DNA from: Tetrapyrgos nigripes
Taxonomy: Eukaryota; Basidiomycota; Agaricomycetes; Agaricales; Campanellaceae
Reading direction: 5' to 3'
Length of the DNA: 64,000 nt
NCBI GenBank assembly: GCA_013368315.1
Contig: JAACJM010000150.1
Coordinates: 124,001-188,000 of the forward strand
The first letter of the stretch is position 1. Every line of letters starts with the position of its first letter. This document shows, one piece after another, positions 1-11,564 of the stretch. The notes under the pieces are model-generated. The model saw only the letters and a program-made list of their open reading frames with translations, was not told the DNA's origin and searched no databases. The translations under genes were made by a program, and so were the position numbers.

Positions 1-1209
1 TTCGGAGGAAGCGGCCTCACCGGATCTTCAATTGCTAATGCTCTCTTGGAGAGAAAGGAATTTGTGCGCTATTCTTCACTTGTCCTTCTGGTGTATTATA
101 TGCTGATCTTTCTTCATCATCATAGCAAGTCAAAGTGCCCGTTCGTCCTTCATCTCTAGATAAACCCAGCACTGTAGACCTTCGTCAAAAAGGGGCCATC
201 ATCATTCCCTTTGACCTTGTTGGTTCAACAGCCAACGAACTTCAAGAACTTATCACAGGCGCAGATACCGTGATTTCCGCCATAGTCTGGGAACAGCTCC
301 ACCAGCAATACAAGATGGTTGATGTTGCAAAAAAAGTTGGAGTGAAGAGGTTTGTTCCTTGTGATTTTGGAACAGCAGGGCGTAGAGGTGTTAGGAAGCT
401 TCATGATCTGGTAAATCTCAGTCCACTCTAGATCCCCGAGTGTGTATATTGACACATGATAGAAATTGGACATACGAGACTACGTTAAAGCCAGTGGAAT
501 CGGATACACGTTTATCGATGCTGGCTTTTGGTGAGTGCTCAGCGTTCAGCAATGGATGTCCATTCAGGTGTTCCTAACGACGTTCAAATTTAAAGGTATC
601 AACTCCTACTGATGTGCACCAACGAGAAACAAACTTCCTATCCATGGCTCTACGAAGATTCCAGATATGTCTGGAACGGTGGACTTGTGAAGACGGCCGG
701 AATCGACCTTCGTGATGTCGGTCAGTTCTCCGCTCGCATCGTCGCTGATCCTAGGACTTTGAATCAATATGTCAGTCCATAAATTCTTGTTTCGCACTAA
801 TTCCACCTAACCTTGCTGTTTCATTTCTCTATAGGTGTTTGCCTGGGGACTAGAAGTCACTCAACAAGAATTGGTAAAGTATGCCCGGAAATACGGAGAC
901 CCAAACGTCGAGATTTTCCCTGTAAGCGTCATTCAGCTTTCAGTTTACATATTTTTCAGTCTACTCAACCCCTCCTTTGCTCGCCTGTCACAGAAATCTA
1001 CGGACGATCTCAGGTCCTTCATTGCCGGAGCTGAAGACATGAGACTAGTCTACTGCCACTATCAGCACAGTATGTGGATATTGGGAGAGAATACAATTGA
1101 AAAGGCGAAACTTCCGGAGTTCGGTGGAGCTTTGGATGCGAGAGAGTTGTATCCCGATATGAAGATACGGCCCATTGGAGATTATGCAAGGGAGTTTTAT
1201 AAGAAGTAG
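1..1209 (+). CDS. NmrA-like / isoflavone-reductase-like NAD(P)-binding protein, 5' end missing
   Basis: The gene is already open at base 1, starting at the Rossmann glycine loop (GGSGLTG), so the start codon lies upstream. The frame runs through about six exons: intron 64-125 (GAATTT|gtgcgc...catag|CAAGTC), then introns near 412-462, 530-594, 769-835 and 921-992, ending at AAGAAGTAG (1207-1209). Visible family features are the nucleotide-binding loop, the segment ADTVISAI closing the fold, and KRFVPCDFG, where NmrA/isoflavone reductases carry a conserved beta strand. Such proteins are soluble NAD(P)H-dependent reductases of small aromatic compounds or redox-sensing regulators. The substrate cannot be read from sequence. 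No frame break was seen. A rival assignment within the atypical short-chain dehydrogenases is possible. Confidence 0.8.
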
Positions 1210-1363
1210 CAGATCTACTTACTAGTAGGCCTAGGAGAACAATAGAATCTGGAGTAGACTCTGAGTACGTCTGGGGAGACAGTTCATTAATGTATTCATA
1301 TATTATTCTATGAAGAAAACTCGCATCGTGTAAATAGCTTATATGCTGGTATGTTCAGAGCCT

Positions 1364-3581
1364 TCACACCGAATGCAGCTGTTGCATGTTGACAACCTGT
1401 CGGAATACCTCAAATGCAGCTTCAGGTTGGTAAGCAGGCTATAAGAGTCCACGAAAAGGAGTTGGCAAAGTCGGATAATCAGAAGGATGAAAAAACCACC
1501 AGCCACACCAGTAAAAGACTCACCACTTCGTGTCCTGAATCATATACTCGCCTACCAGAATGAATTGTTCGATGTCAGGACGGGCAAGAGTCAAACGGAT
1601 CCAGATGAGGCACTCACGCAAAGGAGAAATTATCCACATTCTTGATCGCAGCTACAACCTTCCCGTTAATCGTCATGTTGGCGAAAGACGTGTTACCGAG
1701 CCGTTCTTTTCCGTACCAGTCCATAGCGAGGACTGAAGCGTGTCCACCAAGCCAGTTGCAGCTGAGTGAAAGAAAGCGGGAACCGAGTCAGATATACGTG
1801 TTTACTGGAGGGCCTTTTGGAAAAGGAAACGCATACTTGATGTCAGCATCCCCTGCCCACGTCAAAATTTTCAGTCCCGAATTTGCTAGGTTACCGAGTT
1901 GAGGTAGAACCGTCCTTGCGTCCTGAAACGAACGCGTAAGAGACGTCTCCACAGGCAGCCGGAGAAAGTGATACACGTACATCCCCTGTCCTCGTAAACA
2001 CGTCAAACGCCGCTTCTGAGCATTCCAGATATTCGACTTCTGCTCCAATAGCGTTCATGACAGCCTGTTGAAGCAAGTAATTGGCATAGTTGCTTGAAGG
2101 GAACAAAGCGGAGGAGTTTTGCCTGAGGTCGTCCGGGTCACGGTCGCCAACGGCTGGAGTGAAGAGGTTTTCAATCTGCAGAGATCAAAGAGAAGAAAAG
2201 GAATCAGTTGACTTGAGGAACGAGAAGCTTTGTAAGATGTATTTAACGCACACAAAAATCATCCGCTGCCTTACAAATGCTATCAGATTCTGGTCCACTT
2301 CCAGCGTCATAGCAGGCTTGTTCTTGTTCCAAACATCCACCGGGACGAAAATATGAGTCGTTCATGGTTGCGAGGACGTCATCAGGTGCGAGTTGTCCGT
2401 AGCCGGGTGCGTTGATAGCAAAGTCGAGGTAGGCTTTGTTCTGGATGATAGGGTCGTACCACCCACTGAACAGTGCAATGCCAAGGAATTGATGAAAGGG
2501 GGAAGTGGTGGGTTCGTCAGGCCTGTAACTCATGCAGTGATGGGAGGATACAACGTACTTGTTAATCATTAAGGCGCTAACGTTAATTTCTTCTCCCTTG
2601 ATCTCACCGCTCTGTATTCTCGCGTTCTGCTGGTCGAAGAAGGTAACAAAACTTGGTCCATAATGTCCTCCATAACTTTCGCTTCCAAAGATGAACCTGG
2701 AACATCCAGATCGGTGTTAGAAAGCAAATGGTAAAGGGAGATGTGAACACTCACTCTCGCTTTTGGAACTTAGAAAATTCTGGGCTCTCGAAGAGAATCT
2801 GGAAGGTAGTCCAAACGAATGGTGCAGCAGCGTCGGTGCTATTGACATTGTCAGTACCGTAAGAAAATCCTGTTCCAATGGGCTGATCGATGAAGATCAC
2901 TGCAAGATGTCACGGTCCACTGGTAAGTGATAGACATGCCATAACAGAAGAGGTAAACCATACTATTGCTGATTTTGTTCCAACTAAAGTCCATAGACGT
3001 CAGCCAGCTCACTGTCCGACGTAAACGTAGTCAAATGCACTTGCCTGTACGGGTTAAGGGTGGTGGTCAGATCTTCGTTAACCTGGCATGGTCCATTTTC
3101 TATAACGATTTCGTCTCTAAATAAGACCAAGGAAAATGGCGTGGAGAAGCGTATGACTCGCACCCCGGAATAGACCAATCATAGACGAACATCCCGGGCC
3201 ACCGTTCAACCTTACGGGAGGTCAGACCGAGACCCCTTCATTAGCAGAAAACCCATACCAGAGCGTGAAAGGGGCAGTCTCTGGAGATTTGCGTGCTTCA
3301 AAGAACCAGAACCACTGTTTGCGTTGATCAGCAAGATAAGGCGATTGACCAGCGACAACACACACCATGGACATGTTAGTCCCAACATCAATATAACCCG
3401 ACATCTGATGCACCCCTGGAGTGGTCTCGCAGATTCCAGAGTCAGTCACATAACGCAGTTTGACGTCTTGTAGATTTTGAGAGGCCAATTCTCGCTTAAC
3501 AGGTGAAGTCAACGGAGAACCATTTGCCAGCGCAGCAAGCGCGATGGATGCAAAGACTGAAAGCGCCGAGAGAAAACCCAT
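1364..3581 (-). CDS. Secreted serine carboxypeptidase (peptidase family S10)
   Basis: The protein starts at 3581 with a clear signal peptide (MGFLSALSVFASIALAALANG). All S10 landmarks appear in order after splicing. The oxyanion motif NGGPGCSS lies just after an intron near 3205. The nucleophile loop ESYGGHYGP is at about 2670. The catalytic Asp is in TWAGDAD near 1850 and the catalytic His in SGHEVPAYQPEA near 1440-1530, with stop TGA at 1364-1366. It would remove C-terminal residues from peptides in the vacuole or outside the cell at acid pH. There are about nine introns and no frame lesion. A TATA-like box sits about 42 bp upstream of the ATG. Vacuolar versus secreted location is not settled by the sequence. 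Confidence 0.92.
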
Positions 3582-3622
3582 CGTACAAGGGAAGAACGGT
3601 TCAACCTCACTTCACTGGCAGG

Positions 3623-3629
3623 TATATAA
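3623..3629 (-). promoter_or_regulatory. TATA-like box of the carboxypeptidase gene
   Basis: The sequence TTTATATACC on the minus strand lies about 42 bp before the ATG at 3581, a plausible core-promoter position for a gene with a short 5' leader. Inference from position and motif only. Confidence 0.4.
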
Positions 3630-3721
3630 ACTCCAGCTCTGAATCAAGAATTGAAAGAGATGAGTATCCTGGCAACGTTACGCGTCTAATCAGTCATCAA
3701 TATGTTTGCAGGGCCGGTAGT

Positions 3722-4090
3722 TCAAAAGCCTCTAATCCAGTGCTGATTTGAGAAACTTGCAGAGATAGGGTCGAGGCCATGAAATATCTCCTTCATACTC
3801 CATTCCAAGGTTACAACTCTGCGAGCGATGTGACCCCGAGGAAATATCGCATGGGAGATCCAGTTTCTCTGTCCGCCTTCTTTCATGGTTTGGAACAGAG
3901 ATGGAATGAAGTTTTCTGCATCGAGCAAATGAGGCAGATGAGCACATACCTCGTTGACTGGCCTGTGTGCGCTCCCAGCAGCTCCAAGGGGTGTTAAAGC
4001 GTCATAGTGGTAGCTGTTCTGATTTCCTCCAACATTGTAAATGGTCAAGGTGCCAACTGAGAATTGGGAGCTACTGGTGAAAAAGCTCAT
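3722..4090 (-). CDS. Small orphan ORF resembling the N-terminus of basidiomycete NACHT-type proteins
   Basis: A 122-codon frame starts at ATG 4090. Its first part (SSSQFSVGTLTIYNVGGNQN) resembles the 'NVGGNQ' leader that precedes many basidiomycete NACHT/NLR-like proteins. No NACHT domain, P-loop or repeat follows; the frame runs into non-conserved sequence and stops before the carboxypeptidase promoter. A GT...AG pair (gtatgtgctc...gatgcag) would make a 34-bp intron, shorter than usual here, and leads quickly to a stop. It is best read as a remnant or a lineage-specific short protein. The family resemblance is from memory of typical leaders and was not tested. Confidence 0.35.
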   Translation of the reverse strand: MSFFTSSSQFSVGTLTIYNVGGNQNSYHYDALTPLGAAGSAHRPVNEVCAHLPHLLDAENFIPSLFQTMKEGGQRNWISHAIFPRGHIARRVVTLEWSMKEIFHGLDPISASFSNQHWIRGF

Positions 4091-4258
4091 CTCGAACAAT
4101 AGATCTTGCAGGGAACAAGTCAAAGCAGCAAAAAAGCTGTAAAGAAGGCCTCATGTGCCATTTATGGAGCTGTCAACGAGAATATCCATTGGAGATGATG
4201 AAAGTCAGACGACACTGAACAGGCAGAGAAAAATGTGTCCCTTCTTCCTTTTACCACC

Positions 4259-7053
4259 ATGTCGCGTCTACCTCCTCCTTCAACTCGCTCTAGATCTCCA
4301 ATGAAACCTTCTTCGGGACCCTCAAAGCCTCGACAAGGAGCTACTACACCTATCCGAAATTCTACCCCAGTCAGGACTCGGACAAAATCGGCAGCTGGAC
4401 GATCAACTCCCCAAAAACCGGTGGAAAAAGAAGAGCCTCCTGCTGTCCCTGCGATGAGCATAAAGGAACAGATTGCACTCAAGAGAGCAGAAGCTAAAAA
4501 GGCTATGGCGGCTCGCAGTGGTGGAGGTGGTCTGGACGACATGTCTTCGCTGGAAGACGCGATACCTGGAGCACCTGCTGCTCCTCCAGAAGAAGATATC
4601 CTCGGTAGATGGTCAGTTCGCGAGACGATTGAACGTGCTAGGAGTACAGGTGATTAACATTTGGGCCTAGTTATGTTTTACTGAACCTTGACAAAGGCTA
4701 TCGTTCAAGGCTCTCTGAATCTGTCGTCGCGATCGTTGCAGTGTATTCCACCTGAACTATACGAAATCCACCTCGGCATTACTCCAGATCCACTCAAATC
4801 TGTACCCAGCCCGACACCTCTACCACCGTCGGAGCCAAGTGCAGCTCAACGACGTGGTAAAAAGGACAATCCAGCGTGGTTTGAAGCCCAGGATTTACAG
4901 ACACTAAAAGCTTTCAGTAATGAAATCTTGGAAATACAACACGAGATATCTCTATTTGGGTCACTGAAAGTCATCGATGTACGTTCTGATTCTTCTTGGT
5001 ATGCGCTCAAGCTGACTGTTCGTCATCAGCTTCACAACAATAAACTTTCGTCTCTTCCTCATAGTTTTGGCGATCTTGCAAACCTGACCTCGCTTGACCT
5101 CTCACATAATGCTCTCACCTCTCTTCCTACCAACCTCTTCACTTTCCCCGAACTGACGTACCTCGACGTGTCTCATAATCTCCTCACCTCATTACCCTTC
5201 AACGAACCCTTTGCATCAGGACGTAAATTCGAGACCAGCGGCAGCGGCTTTTTCACTCCATCCGTTAACCGCGCCAACTCTCCCCTTCCACGCCTCGCTA
5301 CGCTCTATGTTTCTCATAACAAACTTTCGGCCGACGCAATTGACCTCGTCCTTCCTTCGTCTTTGGTCAGAGTAGATTTGTCTTCCAATCCTCTAGGATT
5401 GAATGCTCTACCATTGATCAAAAAGCTTGGAAGCTTTCCTGCTCTGAAAGAGCTCAGATTTGAAAAGGCTGACATCGGGGACGAAGCTTTCCCTAAAGAC
5501 CTGACACCCACTACTCCATTTCTCAAGCTTCGTATACTCGACTTGGGAGAGACACGTGCATCGCCTGAAGGTGTCCAAGCGGCTTTGCAAGGTCTCGGAC
5601 GGGAAGTTGACTTTCAACCAACTACGGAAGAACCGCCAGAAGGTGTGCTTCAGGTCACAGTCGGGAAGAAGGTCTACAAAGAACCGTGGGAGATAGAGGC
5701 AGAGCGTAAGGCCAAGGCTAGGGCCGCGAGGCTTGTCCATGAAGAGGGTATCAATTGGGGAAGCCGCTCCGGCACTGGTTCCGGTGGGAAGACCGGTGCA
5801 GCTCCCGCGGAAAAGGAACCATGGGAGATAGAGGCAGAGCAAGGCATGTTGACGGAAGGCGCGAAGAGGAGGTTAAGAGCACAAGCTGCTAATGCTGCTG
5901 CGACGGGAACAGGCTCTCAAAATTCCTCGTCATCTTCCAAACCGACGCAGAAGGCAGAAGTGACGAAGGAAGCTTGGGAAATCGAGGCTGAGCAAGGGTT
6001 ATTGACTGAAGGCGGTAGAAGGCGAGCTAGAGCCCAAGCAGCGGCTGCTGCTGCAGCTTCTTCGTCGAATTCCACTTCGTCTGTCGCCAAGAAGGCTCCA
6101 GGAGGATTAGGTCTAGGTGAACCCTCTTCTCCGACGTCGCCGCCAGCCCAGAGCCCGTCCAGCACGTTCTCGTTATCCAACCCTCAATATTACAATCAGT
6201 CAACTCAAACACTCACGTTACCATCCTCAACACCACCTTCCAAAGTCCATTCTCGTGCTTTCTCAATGGCACCCAAAGTCTCTTCTATCTCTCCAAGTGG
6301 GTCAACATCAGACCTCGCCGTTCCCGTTCCGTCAGCTCCTTTTGCAGAAATTGCCGCCGAATCATTCTCTGCCAACTTGCGAGTGTTGATTCTATCCAAC
6401 AGACGAAAAGATCGTTCTCTCACGCTCCCAGCGTCTTTTGGTAGTGCCTTACTGCCCAATCTAGAAGAATTGGATCTGGAAGGATGTAATTTCCCGGATA
6501 TGGTTTCTGTGTGCCGAATTGATCCTGCTGCTGGTGATAATGACGGGCTATCGCCTACACGGACGACAGAGCCTCTCATACCGCTCATTGCGAATCTCTT
6601 CCCGCGTCTGCTCTCACTCAACCTATCTTACAACATGTTCTCGTCTTCTCAACTAACGACCGAAAACCTTTCCGCATTAGTCCTTGCTGCGCCACATAAG
6701 AAGGGTCTCAAACGTCTTGGCCTTCGAGGGAACAAGTTTAGCGAATTGGATGGGTTTATAGGCTTGTCAGAGATGTTTAAAGGAAACCGAGAAATACCTG
6801 GGTGGAAATTGGATGAGCTGGATTTGCGGGATAATGAAGTTCCAAGGCTGCCAGCCGAGATGGGTTTGTTACCCTTGGAGGTGTTTTTGGTTGATGGTAA
6901 TCCGTGAGTATAGGTTCTTTCTGGTCATACACTGAGTGATTACTGACATTCTCGTCTTTGCTCGTCCGCAGATTCCGTGTACCGCCAAGACGTATTTGGG
7001 AACGAGAAGGCACTAAAGGCTTGTTGAGTTGGTTGAGGAGCAGGATTGAATAG
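4259..7053 (+). CDS. Leucine-rich repeat protein, LRRC40-like
   Basis: The first in-frame ATG giving a sensible product is at 4259. Intron 1 (4650-4709) joins ...RARSTG to SLNLSSRSLQCIPPEL; intron 2 is near 4979-5029 and intron 3 (gtgagtatag...cag) near 6906-6970. The protein has a basic Ser/Thr/Pro-rich head, an N-terminal block of leucine-rich repeats (LHNNKLSSLPHSFGDLANL, then further LxxLDLSHN repeats), a low-complexity middle and a C-terminal LRR block. It ends in NPFRVPPRRIWEREGTKG, which matches the closing motif of LRRC40-type proteins. The middle carries three copies of an acidic EPWEIEAE/EAWEIEAE motif followed by basic Ala-rich helix. Role: probably protein-protein interaction, partner unknown. 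No signal peptide. Confidence 0.85.
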
Positions 7054-8085
7054 TGATGTGGAATTGCGCAAAAGAAGGTCCAGAACTTCTTACTACTCGT
7101 GATCATACATCCGTACTTTACAGTATGCTTCTTTATGGATGGAACCAGGAATCAAAACACATAGTTATGTAGAACAAAGGTGTGTTCTCCCATCAGTTAT
7201 GTGTAGACGACGTGGCGATGGAATACAACAAGAATACGGAGACCTTTTCAATTGGCTTTTGACATTCGTTTGTCCGTGTGCGAACTTGGGCCCACACAAA
7301 CCAACAGCTATTCCGTTAAACAATCTCAGCATGTTCCCCCAACGTCATCACCTTCGTTTTCAATCTCAATCTCAATCTCAAGTCTTCCTGTACTGCTTCA
7401 AGGTATGGAGACACTGCATAAAAAGCATATCTCTGACCTAATATGTCGGAGAAGCCAGCGGGCGACTATAAGGCGTCTACACAAGCAATGCCCACCCACA
7501 GTTCGAGCAGACATTTGAGCTAATCCTCTTCGACAACGGTACTGGCCAGAAAGTAACAGCGGTGCAACTTCAGGCACTAGCAGCCTCGAGAGTGGCGCGA
7601 GGTGGCCGGTAGGTAAGCTGAATGGAACCTATAGAAAGACTTGATATTCAGTACTGAGTATACAGCGTATAAGGTTCGGGCCTGCAGCTCTGACCGATTT
7701 GATCCTCGAGCTCGTCGGCAACTGTAGTCTCAAACCAAATTTTAGACTCAGTTTTACTGGCTAGCATTTAAGCTCCTGGCAACACCGTCCTTTCTCTCGC
7801 CAGCATTCGTTGTTGTATAAAAAATGGCCAATAGAGCCAGCTCTGACTTGGCCCCTCCTCGTCTTCATCTCACCTACCCAGCAGATCTCGTCGTCTACCC
7901 CACTTTCATCATCTACCCCCCGTTGCCTCCCCCGGCCACTCCTCCTCCCCCTCTTCTACAGACCGCACCTCGAACGCATCTCCGCCCTCCTCCTCCCTTG
8001 CCATTATTAAACGACCTCGTTCTGACGCCACTCCTTCGTCTGTAATTCCCTCCCCCGTCCTCTCGCCGACTCGTCCAGAAACTTC
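7054..8085. other. Gene-poor stretch before the tandem duplication
   Basis: Several short frames overlap here, but none has a family motif or convincing splice structure. From about 7824 the plus strand is Pro/Ser-rich and pyrimidine-rich. One frame reads ...SSSLAIIKRPRSDATPSS...PHYTSEWAQEV, which looks like the head of a former gene but has no continuous start. I see no RNA gene. Confidence 0.4.
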
Positions 8086-10115
8086 TGACCCTCTCCCGCA
8101 CTATACAAGCGAGTGGGCCCAAGAAGTCGCAGCTCCTCATCACAGAGCCAGCCTCCGGCTTCTCCTTCACTCCACTTCTATCGTTACGATTCTCCCCGCC
8201 CGCCCCACTGTTACTGATCTCCCTCAACCTTGATCTTCCTTTGATAAAATGTCAAGCCATCGATCCACCGCTAACCGTCCCCATAAAACCAAGCCCTCTA
8301 CTTCGTCTCAGAACGTCTCCACCTCTACTCATCCGCCTTCGGCCTCCTCCTCCTCTGATGAACAAGCGCCTCCCTCCAAGCCCTGACGCTCTCCTTCCAT
8401 CTGTCCAGTTTCTTTGTATTTCTTTCAAGTATCTTCTCTGTACAAAGCCAATTTAATTGATCTTGCTTTTGTATCATAAAATCTCCAGCGAGAGCCAGAT
8501 TCCATCCAAAAGGCAGTAAGACTCGGTATCCATTAAAACCTACATCCGAGCGGCCTTCGATCATGCGGCTCTACTACTATTCAGACGGTCCTCCACCCGT
8601 CTTCGATGTACACGGTTCCTAAGATGAACAGTGAAATTGGAGATTGAGGCTTGTGGGCCGCACCCGTAAAGCTGACGATGCAATCACAGTTTGATATCAT
8701 CATTATGCGCCGCGTCGCTATAAAGTCCATCACACACCTTTCCAGGACAATCCGTACACCTGATCCGCCATTGTTCATGTACTGTATGCTCGGCAGTGGC
8801 CCCAGGTCGAGGAATAAGTTCAAACCTGTCATTAGGGTATTCGGCTTGAGTATCCCGGACGGCAGCTGTGAGCCATGCTGGAGGCTGTAGAAGGATTGCA
8901 GAATGGATGGTAAAGTGTAGGTTTTCGGTAAGTCTGGAGAAGGTAGATCATTAATTGGACGATGTGCTAGCCTCTGGGAGAACAAAAGGCGTGGTCATGG
9001 AGAAACTGAGATAAGTATTTGAAGGCTTCCTGAAAGTGCCTTGTTTAGTGTTCCTGATGTCTTGCGCTACTCAAGACGGACTGACTGGGTTCAATGAGGC
9101 ACAAACGACTGTGAAGGAAAGGAAGCCGTGGAAGATTGCAGAGCGAATGACTCGGGGACTTACCTAATTACTGGCGTCAATTCGAGGAAAACGATATAAG
9201 GATCTATCTATCCTGGCTCTCTGCCTCCGATGTCAGTGCGAGCGAGCGAGCTCGAGAATGGCTGAAATTGCCTTTTTCGTTCTCTAAGACCACGGATTTT
9301 ACGTACGTTTGTCTGGGTGCTAGTGCTAGGGACAGGCGTATACTGTTGAGCCGGTCTTCCAGTCTTAGGTTGGTTTTTCATCCATTTCCAGTGGTTGCCA
9401 GTGGATTCTGCTCAAAGGAGGAGTAGAGCAGCCTGCAGGAGAAAAATAGTGTGAGTGGCCAAAACTACGCCGCAGTGTCAGTATAATACTTTTGAAACTG
9501 GGGAAACTTGAAGTTTAGACAGAAGTTTGCATACAATGTAGATAGACCCACATCCAGCTCCTCTACATTCCTCTCAACTCGGAGGTTTGCTGTGTTTAAA
9601 CTTGGCACGGAGATCCAGAAGTCCGTGTAAGAGGATGGCATGGCAAAATGTTCCGAGCCGCGGATAAGCCAGTGAGGGCGAGGTTTGGGTGTAGTGGTAA
9701 GCTATGTACCAGCGAAATAGTGAGGACGAAATACCGATGTTTACCCGATAAATACCGGACCATAGCGGGGAGCTCAGCCAAATCCAATTTCATTCCATTT
9801 CGTAGTGAGTAGATAGTATGTACAAAAACAAAATCGATAGCTAGTCCTACACCGTACGCTGCCATACGCAAAAACACTTCAAAAAACAAACCAAAAAATC
9901 CAAGTGCATGAAAAATCAGAACCGTCTAGTACTTAGTGAGTAGTAGTACACTAACGTCGTATAGGTCGTAAAATAAATCCTATAGAGCCGAAGAGGCGGC
10001 ACACCGTTGCTGTTGAGGGCGTGGTGACCCAGCTTTTTGAGGTATGACATTGAAACGCGAGTGGGTCTGGTCACCAACTTCGAGATGAGATGACCCTCTC
10101 CCGTACTACTACTAG
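8086..10115. repeat. ~2 kb tandem duplication, copy 1
   Basis: Bases from 'ccctctcccgcactatacaagcgag' (about 8087) to 'gagatgag' (about 10090) recur in the same order and orientation at 10090-13260. Recognisable shared blocks include 'cagcctccggcttctccttcactcca' (8140 / 11295), 'gtgtactgtatgctcggcagtggccc', 'tcttgcgctactcaagacggactgactgggttcaatgaggc' (9059 / 12232) and 'aaaacttggcacgg/ttggatggc' near 9598 / 12822. Copies differ by scattered substitutions and small indels. The nature of the unit is unknown; no transposase, reverse transcriptase or long terminal repeat was recognised in it. Confidence 0.8.
8249..8386 (+). CDS. Short Ser/Pro-rich ORF in repeat copy 1
   Basis: A 45-codon frame (MSSHRSTANRPHKTKPSTSS...) is retained at the matching place in copy 2 (11400-11564) with similar residues (MSSRRSTANRPRKTKPSIAP...). 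The copies share reading frame but not the stop: copy 1 ends after APPSKP, copy 2 runs nine codons further. It may be the N-terminal remnant of a larger gene. No domain is recognisable. Confidence 0.25.
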   Translation: MSSHRSTANRPHKTKPSTSSQNVSTSTHPPSASSSSDEQAPPSKP

Positions 10116-11269
10116 TATACAAGTAGGGTTGGGAAAGTCCGGTTCAGTCCGGTTCAGAGACAAATTTTTCGAACGCCGGACTGAACTTGGCGTCCAGTTC
10201 ACAAATTTCTCGAACTTTGGACTGGACTTCAAGTTCAGTGGACTTTAGTCCAGTTTGAGTCCAAGTCAAGTTCGGACGCCTTTCTCGCCCGATATGGCCG
10301 AAAACGCTTGTAAACGGTAGCTATGATAGATACTTACTGTAAGTAGTAGCAATATTATCAAATACTCTTTCCGGATGACACTATATCATTCCTCCCTGTC
10401 AGACTCACTGTCCTCGTCTTCTCCAAAATAATATTCTTCCAAAGCTTTTTGAAGGTCCTTTACATGCTCAGAAGCTTGCTGATGAGCGGAAATATGTCCA
10501 TTGCGGTAAGCAACTTTGAGAGTCTGAATGGCTGCAAACATTTCAGGTTTCAGCCTATTGTGAGACTTGTGATCAGTGAGGCCTGCACTAGAGAATGCTC
10601 TCTCTGACAGTGTTCCAGATCCCTGGATGGCGAGATAATCCCACGCCATGCATGAAAGTGTAGGATAAGTATCCTGATAGTGCTTTAGGACTCAAAATCA
10701 GAACCACATTGCAAACAAGTTGATTAGAAAACTTACACCCCACCACCAAATGACATCCAATTCATTTACTTTACTGTCTTCCCCTTGTGGCTGAGGCTCA
10801 AGTGGGCTTTCTAGATAACGATGCAGTTCTGTTCGAGGATCAGAATTGATAGCTGCATCCATAGGCAATCTGTCTTGAATAGCAGCCATCACTACCAGTA
10901 ATAACAGGCACAAAATGATATATTTGGCCTAGTAGAGGAACAGAAACCCTATATGTCAGTAGCGTATAATACCAACCTGCCCAGAAACTTGGCGCAAAAC
11001 CGACGAAGAGTGCATATGGTGGTTGAAGACAAAGACACAATTCGGGTGCCTTAAAAATCTGTCCCACTCGGCTTCAAATTTTACCGGTCCGAACGTGTTC
11101 GGACGCGTTCGGATGCGTCCACAAATTCCAATGACTCGTTGGACCGTGAACTGAACTTGTGGTCCGGTTCTCAGAATTTCTGAATTTTGAGTCGGACTAC
11201 AGGTTCAGTCCAGTGAAGTTCGGTCCGGACCAAAGTTCAGGACCGAACTTTCCCAACCCTATATACAAG
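10116..11269. mobile_element. hAT-family DNA transposon, degenerate, with intact ends and target duplication
   Basis: The element proper is 10124-11261 (1,138 bp). Its left end TAGGGTTGGGAAAGT and right end ACTTTCCCAACCCTA are perfect inverted repeats over 15 bp. It is bordered by the identical 8-bp direct repeat TATACAAG at 10116-10123 and 11262-11269. An 8-bp target duplication is the hallmark of hAT elements. The inner flanks are rich in subterminal 'gtccggttcag / ctgaacttg' motifs in both orientations, as expected for hAT transposase binding sites. The interior codes for the C-terminus of a hAT transposase. The element is shorter than autonomous hATs, so it is internally deleted. Confidence 0.93.
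10386..10930 (-). pseudogene. hAT transposase, C-terminal dimerisation domain remnant
   Basis: Two minus-strand exons join across a GT-AG intron (about 10690-10731). The first reads ...ELHRYLESPLEPQP...LDVIWWW, the second KHYQDTYPTLSCMAWDYLAI followed by QGSGTLSERAFSSAGLTDHK. This is the conserved hAT C-terminal dimerisation region. The frame ends in an acidic tail at 10386. The N-terminal BED finger and most of the DDE/RNase H-like core are missing, so it cannot be active alone. Confidence 0.88.
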
Positions 11270-11399
11270 CGAGTAAGCCCAAGCAGTCGCAGCACAGAGC
11301 CAGCCTCCGGCTTCTCCTTCACTCCATTTCCATCGTTACGCTTCTCCCCGCCCACCCCGCTGTTACTGATCTCCCTCAACCTTGATCTTCCTTTGATAA

Positions 11400-11564
11400 A
11401 TGTCGAGCCGTCGATCCACCGCTAACCGTCCCCGCAAAACCAAACCCTCCATTGCGCCTCAGAACGTCTCCAGCTCTACTCATCCGCCTTCGTCGTCGTC
11501 ATCCTATGATGAACAAGCGCCCCCCTCCCTCCAACCCCGACGCTCTCCTTCCATCTCTTTGTAA
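11400..11564 (+). CDS. Short Ser/Pro-rich ORF in repeat copy 2
   Basis: Counterpart of the frame at 8249-8386: 54 codons, begins MSSRRSTANRPRKTKPS and ends ...RRSPSISL. The longer tail comes from an in-frame difference after 'APPS'. Several differences between the copies change amino acids, so coding constraint is doubtful. Confidence 0.25.
   Translation: MSSRRSTANRPRKTKPSIAPQNVSSSTHPPSSSSSYDEQAPPSLQPRRSPSISL

Noticed and set aside
7139..7518. Short plus-strand ORFs after the LRR gene
   Set aside because: Low-complexity, no domain, likely 3' untranslated sequence or chance.
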